Shown: positions 1-5,883 of the stretch, one piece after another
Layout: every line of letters starts with the position of its first letter
How positions within the stretch are numbered: the stretch's first letter is position 1
Source of the DNA: CAZTAO01 sp964611645
Lineage (GTDB): Bacteria > Armatimonadota > UBA5829
Direction of reading: 5' to 3'
Assembly: GCA_964611645.1 (NCBI GenBank)
Contig: CAZTAO010000076.1
Span: forward strand, 1-18,181
DNA: 18,181 nucleotides
Translations under genes and position numbers: made by a program
Notes under the pieces: model-generated
Database searches by the model: none
Told to the model about the DNA's origin: nothing
Seen by the model: the letters and a program-made list of their open reading frames with translations, nothing else

Positions 1-53
1 GGTGGGTCAAAATTCAACGCCGATGGTGGGTCAATTTTCAACGCCGGTTGACA
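1..53. mobile_element. Terminal end of an IS21-like element (body lies left of the window)
   Basis: Two 24-bp direct units run head to tail at 1-24 and 25-48, each built on GGTGGGTCAA followed by a TTCAACGCCG core. The block finishes with TTGACA at 48-53, so read from the other strand it begins TGTCAACCGGCG. Tandem terminal repeats and TGT-type ends are typical of the IS21 family; the assignment rests on that pattern and on my recollection of such ends, not on a transposase gene, because istA/istB would be outside the window. The junction falls exactly where the IS3 orfB reading frame loses its family-like sequence, after the LGYMS motif, which suggests insertion into orfB. Confidence 0.6.
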
Positions 54-911
54 GCTCATGTATCCCAGATATGAGTGCATTCGCTGCCTGTTATAGAATA
101 CTTCCACAAACTCGAAGATTTCCCTTCTTGCCTGCTCCCTGGTTCTGAAAGTTCTGTGGTACACCAGCTCTTTCTTGAGCGTTGAAAAGAAGCTCTCCGC
201 CACCGAGTTGTCCCAGCAATCGCCCTTTCTACTCATAGACGGTTGCATCTCGGCTCGCCTGATGATCTTCTGATAGTCGCCGCAAGCATACTGCACACCG
301 CGATCCGAGTGGTGAATCAGCCCAGCAGCCGGACGCCGGGCCGCTATGGCCATCTCCAGGGCGTCTATGGCTATCTTGCTCTTTAGGCTATCGCTCATCG
401 ACCAGCCCACCACTCTTCGCGAGAACAGATCTATCACCGTCGATAGATAGAGCCATCCCTCATCGGTCCAGATGTAGGTGAGGTCGCTCACCCAGACCCG
501 ATCCCGCTCCAGAATGCAGAACTCCCGAGCAAGCAGATTAGGGTGCACGTCGAACCCATGCTTGGAATCCGTCGTGCACTTGAAACGTCTCTGACGCTTC
601 GGACATAGACCAAGCTTTCGCATCAACCGGCAGATGCGCCGCCGCGTGCAGCAAATGTGCTTCTTCTTCAAGGCTCGTCGAATCCGGCGGCTGCCGTAGG
701 TCTTCAAGCTATTCGCAAAGATTTCCTTGATCTCACTCGATAGCTCCTCATCCTCACGGCCGCGCTTGCCCAGTGGATCGCTCAGCCAGGCATAGAACCC
801 GCTGGGAGAAGCCTTGAGCACCTTGCACATCCTTGACACGTGGAACTGACTCCGGTTGTCCTCTATCCACTGGTACCTTACGGCAGTTCCCGCGTGAAGA
901 TACCCACTGCT
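54..911 (-). CDS. IS3-family transposase orfB (DDE catalytic subunit), C-terminus replaced
   Basis: This 286-codon frame, entered by the -1 slip at 911-917, encodes the catalytic half of the transposase. An N-terminal HTH_21-like region (RYQWIEDNRSQF, then SPSGFYAWL) is followed by a retroviral integrase-like core. The three catalytic acids are visible in the motifs WVSDLTYI (D), LIHHSDRGVQY (D) and WDNSVAESFF (E), with the usual FYNRQRMHSYLGYMS close after them. IS3 orfB proteins normally continue about 10-15 residues past this motif. Here the frame instead runs straight into the IS21-like end at 53 and stays open to the window edge, so the native stop is lost. Core catalysis may be intact, but the element lacks its second end and should not move by itself. 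Confidence 0.85.
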
Positions 912-1162
912 TTTTTTAGTATATCCCGCTCTTCTTTGAGAATTCGGTTCTCACGACGCAGCCTGATCAGCTCAGCGTGCTCATCAGGGGTCGGGTTGAT
1001 GATTCCGTCCGCTCTGGGCTTCGATCCAAACTGGGCGACCCAACGACGCAACAACTCCCTGTTGAGTCCAAGGTCCCGGGCCACCTCGCCGGCACTCTTG
1101 CCGTTCTCAACCAACTTGACCGCCTCGGTCTTGAACTCGCTGCTGTAATTCCTTCGTTCCAA
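878..1162 (-). CDS. IS3-family transposase orfA (helix-turn-helix subunit)
   Basis: This 94-aa protein is the DNA-binding part of an IS3 transposase. It opens with the family signature RRNYSSEFKTEAVKLV, followed by a helix-turn-helix (about residues 8-45, with GEVARDLGLNRELLRRWV). A leucine-zipper-like helix (about 60-88, LIRLRRENRILKEERDILKKA) would allow multimerisation. The start is TTG at 1162, preceded by AGAGG about 7 nt upstream; an in-frame stop shortly upstream leaves no earlier option. Near its 3' end the gene contains a run of seven A residues that can shift ribosomes into the orfB frame. Without a shift, translation stops at 878. Confidence 0.9.
   Translation of the reverse strand: MERRNYSSEFKTEAVKLVENGKSAGEVARDLGLNRELLRRWVAQFGSKPRADGIINPTPDEHAELIRLRRENRILKEERDILKKAVGIFTRELP
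911..917 (-). other. Programmed -1 frameshift site between orfA and orfB
   Basis: The minus strand reads CTA AAA AAA GCA in the orfA frame, a seven-A slippery run. A -1 slip here continues into an open frame that encodes a full orfB-like DDE transposase domain. This is the standard way IS3-family elements make their OrfAB fusion. No stimulatory hairpin was worked out. Confidence 0.7.
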
Positions 1163-1193
1163 ATCACACCTCTGTTAGAGTATACTACTAACG

Positions 1194-1216
1194 GAGTGTC
1201 CAGAGCACGGGGTACA
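1194..1216 (-). repeat. Putative left terminal inverted repeat of the IS3-family element
   Basis: Read on the minus strand this starts TGTACCCCGTGCTCTGGACA, a TG-starting end of the kind seen in IS3 elements. It lies 32 bp upstream of the orfA start codon, and Rhs coding sequence resumes directly beyond it. The partner repeat is not present in the window, so the inner boundary is an estimate. Confidence 0.55.
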
Positions 1217-1217
1217 G

Positions 1218-1700
1218 TCCAGACTCAACTGGTATGCTTATGTTGACGGCATGCCCACAACTCATATCGACTCCAGCGGACTACAGATGGTGGAGATCCC
1301 CATGCAGATAATATATGACAAATCATCTGATAAGATTACCGAGTGGGTCAGGGACATCGCGACCTGTGCGGCCATCCAGTATGCGGATCTGATGGACTTT
1401 GACTCTCTAGAAATACACCAGGTATTCATACCCTCCTCGACCAGTTGGAGGGGTGGCAATTTCATTTTCTACGAACACTGGATAGGTGTTAGGAGTAATC
1501 TACCTAGTGTGAGCGGTTGCAGTCCCTCCTGCTGGTATTATGCCTGGCACTACGAAGCCCGACGCAGGAGAACGAGTCCATGGTGGCGTATATGGAGGAG
1601 AACCTACGAATACTACTGGGAGAAGGTTGTTGACTATCAACCTGGGCAATGCGAGGCAGTAGTACGGGACCCGGCTCGAAACTGCAGAGAACGATACTAG
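1218..1700 (+). CDS. 3' end of an Rhs/YD-repeat gene: end of the core plus variable C-terminal domain
   Basis: The frame that continues directly from the IS3 end reads SRLNWYAYVDGMPTTHID then SSGL, which is the closing motif of the Rhs-repeat-associated core (normally NWYAYVxGNPxxxxDPxGL). After this, Rhs proteins carry a variable C-terminal domain, often a toxin. Here it is about 140 residues (from about 1284), rich in Trp, Tyr and Arg, with five Cys including SGCSPSC and a basic WWRIWRRTYEYYW segment. I do not recognise its fold. The 5' part of the gene has been cut off by the IS insertion. An ATG at 1251 inside the core motif could still allow translation of a fragment, but I see no convincing ribosome binding site for it. 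Confidence 0.65.
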   Translation, partial: SRLNWYAYVDGMPTTHIDSSGLQMVEIPMQIIYDKSSDKITEWVRDIATCAAIQYADLMDFDSLEIHQVFIPSSTSWRGGNFIFYEHWIGVRSNLPSVSGCSPSCWYYAWHYEARRRRTSPWWRIWRRTYEYYWEKVVDYQPGQCEAVVRDPARNCRERY

Positions 1701-1780
1701 CATTCCACTTTGAGTCTTTCTGAACACTAAGTGTGGGACAGGAAAGTCCGATGCACGAACAGAACGGTCGGAGGATCGAC

Positions 1781-2242
1781 ATGCGCAGAAAACTAGTGGT
1801 GGTCAGCCTTGTAGTTCTGGCCTTTGCCCTCGGTGCTTTCTGGTCACCAAAAATTGAGGAATTGTACTATACAGCAGGACTGCATAATTCGCGTGATGCG
1901 GCATCTAGGTACGACGCTGCACTAAGCCTGGCAGAGACAACGCGGGGCAGAACGTTTCTACGCGAGGAGATCAAGCGTGGTGATGTGTCTACCAGATTAA
2001 TGTGCTTATGTGCTTTGGCTCAATCCGAAAGACCCGGGGAAGCCATCTGGCTACTCGCGTATGTTCCGCGAGACAGACCGGAGGAGAAAACAGAGTTTCT
2101 TAATGCGCTCAGGTACAGCCCTCAGCACGCATCGATAGTGAAGATACTTAGGGGCGAACTTAGGCAGGCCAGCGATCCCCACCTGAGGGAGAAGATTCGC
2201 AATGAACTGCAAGCTATCACCGAGTGCTCTCGTACGCAGTAG
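1781..2242 (+). CDS. Small membrane-anchored helical protein, candidate Rhs immunity protein
   Basis: This 153-aa protein has an N-terminal hydrophobic segment (about residues 5-22, LVVVSLVVLAFALGAFW) after a basic MRRK start, consistent with a signal anchor. The rest is hydrophilic and alpha-helical, with spacing such as ALSLAETTRGRTFLREEI and LMCLCALAQSE that resembles HEAT-type repeats; no named family is recognised. I chose ATG 1781 because GGAG lies 7 nt upstream and the hydrophobic segment then sits at the N-terminus; ATG 1751 is the alternative. It begins 80 nt after the Rhs C-terminal domain, the usual place for a cognate immunity gene, but that role is positional inference only. Confidence 0.6.
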   Translation: MRRKLVVVSLVVLAFALGAFWSPKIEELYYTAGLHNSRDAASRYDAALSLAETTRGRTFLREEIKRGDVSTRLMCLCALAQSERPGEAIWLLAYVPRDRPEEKTEFLNALRYSPQHASIVKILRGELRQASDPHLREKIRNELQAITECSRTQ

Positions 2243-2243
2243 C

Positions 2244-2813
2244 CACGCGACACCGGTACCAGAGTTTGGGGCGGTTTGGCGAGTGACCACGCGGTCTGAT
2301 GCCAACACCACCCGCCAGACCAGCTACACGTTCGACAAGCTGGGCCGGGTGACTGCGGTGGACAATCCCACGGGGTTGGGAGACGAGGAGTTCGGCTACG
2401 ACGACTACGGCAACCAGTTGTGGAAGAGGGATGGGAAGGACGTTGTCACGCTCTACAAGTATGATGTGTTGAACCGCGTGACCGACGTCTACTACAACTA
2501 CACCGGCAGCCTGGAGACGATCTCCTACCCAGGGACCGCCGATGTGAGTTATACTTACTATGGCGGGTCGAGCTTGCGGGCGAAGGTGACTGAACTTGAC
2601 GGGCCGAAAACAAGCAAGTATGCTTATAACCTGCTGCGGCAGATGAGCACATACACCGCCCCGCAGCCGTCCAACCGGACTGTGGCCTATACTTACAACG
2701 CTCTCGGGCAGAAGACCAGCGAGACTTATGGTGGCATGACGATTAACTACCACTACTTCGCAAACGGGTGGCTCAAGGACGTGAAGAGGGGCGAAGACAC
2801 AGGCGGGCTGTGA
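2244..2813 (+). pseudogene. YD-repeat (Rhs) fragment, truncated at both ends
   Basis: The frame encodes at least four YD-type repeats: YTFDKLGRVTAVDNP, YDDYGNQLWKRDG, YKYDVLNRVTDV and YTYNALGQKTSETY. YD repeats build the beta-stranded shell of Rhs proteins, which normally run to well over 1000 residues. There is no signal sequence, no N-terminal start region and no core closing motif. The open frame could begin at 2202, but that overlaps the preceding gene, so the visible homology from roughly 2270 is taken as a 5'-truncated remnant. It ends at a TGA (2811-2813) just after a repeat reading INYHYFANGWLKDVKRG. It lies downstream of the Rhs core end at 1218, so it is a displaced or second copy. 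Confidence 0.7.
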
Positions 2814-3367
2814 GCAAGCAAACTACCGCAAGTGAAGACCAAAAGAATCCGACCGGTGCAGAGTATCGCGCCGGTCGGCTCTTACTCGACTGCGCCGGAG
2901 TTCTCCTCGTCGCCTTTCTGCTCGGCATTCTCACCAACGCGCTACGGCCACACCCCCTGCCCTGGATCAGGCAGCGGGTTTCCAAGTCCAGGGGCACAGC
3001 CTCAAGCAGCCTGATTACAACCAAACAAGCGGCATTCATCACCCTCGCCGACGCCAAACCGCTCTACGTTTCCGGCGAGGCGGTGTTTGTAGACGCAAGG
3101 CACGAACTCGACTACAAGGAAGCGCACATCACGGGCGCAAAGCTGCTCTACTACGATGAAGTGGACAAGTACTACCCCGGCGCGGTTGGCGACACACCCA
3201 AGGACAGACCCATAGTGGTCTATTGCTACGACCCGGAGTGCGAATCCGCCATCTCGGCAGGGGACGCGCTTGTAGCCAGGGGGCACACGAGGGTCTACAT
3301 CCTCATAGACTGCCTCCCCGGCTGGGAATCCGCCGGATACCCCGTAACCAGGGGCGGTGGGCTATGA
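2810..3367 (+). CDS. Membrane-anchored rhodanese-domain protein
   Basis: This 185-aa protein has one transmembrane segment (about residues 23-44) and a single rhodanese (sulfurtransferase-like) domain (about 73-182). Family features are FVDARHELDYKEAHITGA, the active-site loop VVYCYDPECESA with Cys139 in the catalytic position and a second Cys144, and the closing WESAGYPV. Rhodaneses carry sulfane sulfur or act as thiol-redox partners on the active Cys. The start is GTG 2810, overlapping the TGA of the YD fragment; an in-frame GTG at 2768 would add only residues read from the YD repeats in the wrong frame. The ribosome binding site is weak. Its stop overlaps the ATG of the MauE-like gene (ATGA), so the two are translationally coupled. 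Confidence 0.85.
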   Translation: MSKQTTASEDQKNPTGAEYRAGRLLLDCAGVLLVAFLLGILTNALRPHPLPWIRQRVSKSRGTASSSLITTKQAAFITLADAKPLYVSGEAVFVDARHELDYKEAHITGAKLLYYDEVDKYYPGAVGDTPKDRPIVVYCYDPECESAISAGDALVARGHTRVYILIDCLPGWESAGYPVTRGGGL

Positions 3368-3867
3368 GGCTTCTCTACGATCACAGGCTCGCACTGCTCT
3401 GCAGGCTCGTTCTGGGGGTTGTATTCATCATCTCCGCGTTGGGCAAGCTTCTCGACCCGCAAGACTTCGCCCACGCCACAGCCGCATTCCGTATCCTGCC
3501 GATTCAGACGGTAAACCTGTTCGCGATGATAATGCTCTGGGTGGAGATGATCTGTGGAGCGCTGCTGATAGTTAACCGCAAGGTTCCCGCCGCCGCCCTC
3601 ATACTCGCCGGTCTCAACGTTGTGTTTGTTGCGGTGATAGTCTCGGCAATGGTAAGGGGACTGGATATCGACTGCGGATGCTTCTCGCTGCTATCCAAAC
3701 AAAAAGCCGGCCTAAGCATCTGGCTAATCGCCAGGGACGTATTCTTCCTCGCGCTATGCCTGCCCCTACTTGCGCCGCTCATGACCGGAAGGCAATCATT
3801 ATCACAGTCTGCAACCAAGGCCCAACGACTGCCGACCGAAGACCGAAGACCGATGACCGGCGACTAA
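3364..3867 (+). CDS. MauE/DoxX-type integral membrane protein
   Basis: This 167-aa protein has four predicted membrane segments (about residues 10-30, 48-68, 73-96 and 116-140). It carries the MauE signature region LGVVFIISALGKLLDP near the N-terminus and GLDIDCGCF between helices 3 and 4. MauE was named for methylamine dehydrogenase maturation, where it is thought to help form disulfides; the wider family is linked to membrane thiol or electron transfer, with the CGC pair as likely redox cysteines. Coupling to the rhodanese gene through an ATGA overlap suggests joint work on envelope thiols. No methylamine dehydrogenase genes are nearby, so that pathway is not implied. The last ~12 residues come from a tandem-repeat DNA stretch and look non-native. 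Confidence 0.82.
   Translation: MRLLYDHRLALLCRLVLGVVFIISALGKLLDPQDFAHATAAFRILPIQTVNLFAMIMLWVEMICGALLIVNRKVPAAALILAGLNVVFVAVIVSAMVRGLDIDCGCFSLLSKQKAGLSIWLIARDVFFLALCLPLLAPLMTGRQSLSQSATKAQRLPTEDRRPMTGD
3834..3864. repeat. Short GACCGAA-type tandem repeat at the convergent junction
   Basis: A unit close to GACCGAA/GACCGAT is iterated about four times with drift (GACCGAAGACCGAAGACCG and on). It supplies the final residues PTEDRRPMTGD of the MauE-like protein and ends 8 bp before the stop of the convergent DUF1573 gene. It looks like an intergenic simple repeat that has been captured into the coding sequence. Confidence 0.65.
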
Positions 3868-3871
3868 CGGC

Positions 3872-4549
3872 CTACCTGCCGACCATCCCATACACGAAGA
3901 CAATGAGCACAGGATTGCCGGGCAGAGACGTGGTGATTGTCAACTTCTCGTAGAGCCGACCGGACTTCTCCGGCGCTTTCACCTTGACCTTCAGAGTTAT
4001 TGCCCCGGTCTTCCTATCGGGTTTCGAGGCCAAGGCCGTAACCATATCCCCATCGCTTTTGATAGACCGAACGCTGAAACCCTTCTTCTCTTCGGAAAGC
4101 GGAGTGATGATAACAGTTGCTTCCGCTGGCTTTCCCATCTTCAGCGTGTCCAGTTTCACATACTTCGGCTCCACTTTCGCAAACGGCTCCCCCTTGCCAA
4201 CAACTTGGAGCGTGGTGGTCGGCTTGGATGGGTCGCTGCTGGTAACGTAGATGCGCTTGTCCACATTGCCCGACACGAGGAACTTCACAACCAACTGAGT
4301 GCTGCCGCCGGGCGGAACGCTCTTGTCCTTGGTTTCCAGGGTCGTGCATGACCCGCAAGACAACCGCAGCTTCTTCAACTCCAGCGTCTCGTCGCCGGTG
4401 TTCTTGAGGTTGAATATGGCGGTCTGTTCGGTGCCAGATGTTACCTTACCGATATCGATCCTGGTCTTGTCGAACTCAATCCGAGGGGAGGCAAGGACTG
4501 TCGAACCGACGATAGCGAGGATGAGAAACAAAAAAGCAGTGGGCTTCAT
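3872..4549 (-). CDS. Secreted DUF1573-domain protein
   Basis: This 225-aa protein has a signal peptide (residues 1-20, cleavage likely after VLA) and then a DUF1573 Ig-like domain (about 22-118): FDKTRIDIGKVTSGTEQTAIFNLKNTGDETL and KKLRLSCGSCTTLE. Most DUF1573 proteins have SCGC or SCGCT here; this one has an inserted Ser (SCGSC), keeping two Cys but spacing them differently. The second half (about 120-225) is another beta-rich module. The molecular role of DUF1573 is not established; it is an exported protein often found beside redox or envelope genes. The start is supported by GAGGTG 7 nt upstream. The gene converges on the MauE-like gene with 4 nt between stops. Confidence 0.85.
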   Translation of the reverse strand: MKPTAFLFLILAIVGSTVLASPRIEFDKTRIDIGKVTSGTEQTAIFNLKNTGDETLELKKLRLSCGSCTTLETKDKSVPPGGSTQLVVKFLVSGNVDKRIYVTSSDPSKPTTTLQVVGKGEPFAKVEPKYVKLDTLKMGKPAEATVIITPLSEEKKGFSVRSIKSDGDMVTALASKPDRKTGAITLKVKVKAPEKSGRLYEKLTITTSLPGNPVLIVFVYGMVGR

Positions 4550-4578
4550 ATGAGTGCACCTCTGTTACAGGATACCTA

Positions 4579-4608
4579 AAGATACCGGCATAGCGACGCG
4601 AGTGTCAA
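4579..4608 (-). promoter_or_regulatory. Sigma70-like promoter for the DUF1573 gene
   Basis: On the minus strand a perfect TTGACA (4608-4603) is followed after 18 bp by TATCTT (4584-4579), placing transcription start about 25 nt before the GAGGTG ribosome binding site. This would let the gene be expressed separately from the BlaI-type gene upstream, although read-through across the 81-nt gap is also possible. Confidence 0.55.
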
Positions 4609-4630
4609 GGCGGTTGCGACAGGGGTGCCA

Positions 4631-5005
4631 CTACCTGCGGGCGCTCACAGCTATCTCTACTAACACCGCAGCCTGCTCAGGGTTTAGTTTCCCACTATCC
4701 GCAGCATAGGACAAAAGCGGAAGAACGTCGCCGCCGAACAATCGGTTCACCAAATAATCAAGCTTACATCGCACAACCTGATCGTGCGTGATCAGCGGGC
4801 GAAACTCCCAGGCGAAGTTTTTCTCTCGAGCATCCACGTAACCCTTCTGCTTCATGCGAGACAATACTGTGCCTATCGCGTTACGTGAGAGCCTCTTTGT
4901 AGGTTCCAGAGCCGCCTGAATCTCGCGTACGGAGGCGCATCCACGTCTCCACAAAACATCCATGATCTCAAGCTCACCTGGTGACAGATCCGGTCCGTCG
5001 GCCAT
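4631..5005 (-). CDS. BlaI/MecI/CopY-family transcriptional repressor
   Basis: This 124-aa protein is a winged-helix repressor of the BlaI/MecI type. The DNA-binding domain spans about residues 5-75 (LSPGELEIMDVLW, VREIQAAL, then the recognition region LSRNAIGTVLSRMKQKGYV). A C-terminal dimerisation helix region holds VVRCKLDYLVNRLFGG. BlaI proteins bind short palindromes as dimers and are usually inactivated by proteolysis triggered by a BlaR1/M56 sensor. No such sensor gene is in the window, so this copy is an orphan. I chose ATG 5005 rather than an upstream start at 5167, because family homology begins at MADGPDLSPGE and a strong GAGAGGAG lies just upstream; the upstream frame crosses the promoter. 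It probably represses itself and perhaps the DUF1573 gene. Confidence 0.88.
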   Translation of the reverse strand: MADGPDLSPGELEIMDVLWRRGCASVREIQAALEPTKRLSRNAIGTVLSRMKQKGYVDAREKNFAWEFRPLITHDQVVRCKLDYLVNRLFGGDVLPLLSYAADSGKLNPEQAAVLVEIAVSARR

Positions 5006-5042
5006 CCGCTCACTCCTCTCTCCTAAGCCACGATGGGCAGAG

Positions 5043-5056
5043 ACTACAAGAGTAGT
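5043..5056. promoter_or_regulatory. Putative BlaI operator palindrome
   Basis: ACTAC-AAGA-GTAGT is a 5-bp perfect inverted repeat with a 4-bp centre, overlapping the -10 box and start site of the BlaI-type promoter. BlaI/MecI operators are short palindromes built on TACA/TGTA or CTAC/GTAG half sites, so both sequence and position fit autoregulation. This is inference from pattern; binding is not shown. Confidence 0.6.
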
Positions 5057-5082
5057 GTATCCTAGGCCGAGGCCGATGTCAA
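5054..5082 (-). promoter_or_regulatory. Sigma70-like promoter of the BlaI-type gene
   Basis: The minus strand has a consensus TTGACA (5082-5077), an exact 17-bp spacer, and TACACT (5059-5054). It is the best-looking promoter in the window. Transcription would start near 5047, about 40 nt before ATG 5005. Confidence 0.75.
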
Positions 5083-5118
5083 GGGTTTCGGATCGTATCT
5101 GGGTTTCGGATCGTATCT
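5083..5118. repeat. Exact 18-bp tandem repeat next to the -35 box
   Basis: GGGTTTCGGATCGTATCT occurs twice with no gap (5083-5100 and 5101-5118), directly abutting the TTGACA at 5077-5082 on the upstream side. Each unit contains GAT-CGT-ATC, a small dyad. The position suits an activator or second repressor site, or the repeat may be a recent replication-slippage duplication. Confidence 0.65.
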
Positions 5119-5224
5119 GGTTCCTCCCCAGCGTTCGCAGTCGAGTGATAGTCTTGGGAGTCAACACCCAGATCGTCCTGCCAGTGTTCCCTGCTCGATC
5201 TCTTCAGCATCGACCGGGAACCTG

Positions 5225-5269
5225 AACACGTGGTCCCCAAGACCTGAGACCACAAGATTCAGAGAGACC
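5225..5269. repeat. Imperfect direct repeat, copy A, with hairpin
   Basis: It begins AACACGTGGTCCCCAAGACC and ends ACAAGATTCAGAGAGAC. Inside, GTGGTC (5229 onward) pairs perfectly with GACCAC across a 12-nt loop. Copy B lies 284 bp to the right and keeps most of the sequence. Confidence 0.5.
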
Positions 5270-5508
5270 CCCGGAAAAGAAGGAATGCGGTCAAAATGCC
5301 GCCTATGGGTCGGAAGGGAGAGGCCGCTATGTTGCCAGATTCCCCGCCGACATTGGCGGTCATGAGGTGTCAGTAGCAAGCCCCCAGCCACAGTTGGTCC
5401 GTCGCCCATTCTCCTCAGATTTGCAGGCGTGCCACTCGCACAATCCTGTCTCATCCCCACCACAAGAATCCACAAGTTTCGAGTCTACCAGTTCGGACCC
5501 TGCACCAA

Positions 5509-5553
5509 AACACGTGGCCCCCAAACCGTGGGGCCTCAAGATTCAGAGGGACG
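5509..5553. repeat. Imperfect direct repeat, copy B, with hairpin
   Basis: It begins AACACGTGGCCCCCAAACCG and ends TCAAGATTCAGAGGGAC. Relative to copy A, one stem pair has changed on both sides (T-A to C-G), which keeps pairing (GTGGCC with GGCCTC); one other pair becomes T-T. The loop has diverged. Confidence 0.5.
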
Positions 5554-5660
5554 GGTCGCAAAAGAGGGAATTCGGGCCAAAAGTGTGGTGCGCGCCGAAA
5601 ATTCAGGGCCACAAGATGGGCACCGTGGAGATCGCGAGAACTCTCGATTCGTGCCTATAG

Positions 5661-5883
5661 AACGCGAAAAACCCGCCGGGTTACCTGGCGGGCTGTGAGC
5701 GTTATGAGGACGGGGAGATTGTGAAGTTATGGCAGGCCAACGGCAATTGCTTTCTAACTACTCATTATGTGAGAGATGTAGGAGCATTATCGGAATACGA
5801 TAATAGATAGTCAAGAGGCATGAAGAGAATAAGTTGCGGCATCCTGTCGACTCATGCACGCAAGCAGATCGCAGAAGACCTGC
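5661..5883. other. Short gap with a terminator and no supported gene
   Basis: Apart from the minus-strand terminator, the plus strand has a 46-codon open frame to a TAG near 5810 (reading ...CERYEDGEIVKLWQANGN...) with no clear start or family. I treat it as unexplained and possibly a gene remnant. Confidence 0.4.
5667..5692 (-). terminator. Rho-independent terminator of the signalling operon
   Basis: On the minus strand, CCCGCC (5692-5687), a 9-nt loop and GGCGGG (5677-5672) are followed directly by five T (5671-5667). It lies about 190 nt beyond the stop of the receiver gene, the last gene of the minus-strand operon. Nothing on the plus strand would use it, since there the A-run precedes the stem. 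Confidence 0.75.

Larger units (their letters stand above)
54..1216 (-). mobile_element. IS3-family insertion sequence, truncated at its orfB end
   Basis: The element carries orfA and orfB in the usual IS3 arrangement on the minus strand, with a putative left inverted repeat beginning TGTACCCCGTG at 1216 and reading downward. The orfB-distal end is missing because an IS21-like end begins at 53. Sequence immediately outside the 1216 end is the terminal part of an Rhs core, so the element landed inside an Rhs/YD-repeat gene. A target-site duplication cannot be tested because the other end is lost. Confidence 0.8.
5168..5660. other. Gene-poor stretch with no supported coding sequence
   Basis: Open frames exist on both strands (for example 5367-5660 plus and 5161-5475 minus), but none shows a family motif, a good ribosome binding site or sensible composition. 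The stretch holds two related hairpin-bearing repeats (listed separately) and a third weak echo of the AATTCAGGG motif near 5589. It may be decayed coding sequence or an intergenic repeat region. Confidence 0.5.

Noticed and set aside
2768..2812. Longer rhodanese start (GTG 2768)
   Set aside because: It would only add residues read out of frame from the YD-repeat coding sequence and has no ribosome binding site.
3364..3867. Methylamine utilisation operon
   Set aside because: The MauE-like family is used in many contexts, and no methylamine dehydrogenase subunit or other mau gene is in the window.
4631..5167. Longer BlaI start at 5167 giving 178 aa
   Set aside because: The extra 54 residues cross the TTGACA/TACACT promoter, the palindrome and half the tandem repeats, and have no homology. 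ATG 5005 has a strong ribosome binding site and fits the family length.
5161..5660. Small open frames on both strands, and a faint resemblance of HVxPKxxxxKIQRD in both repeats to a short conserved protein motif
   Set aside because: Copy A has an in-frame stop inside the motif, and neither frame has a start signal or recognised domain. I report the DNA repeats instead.
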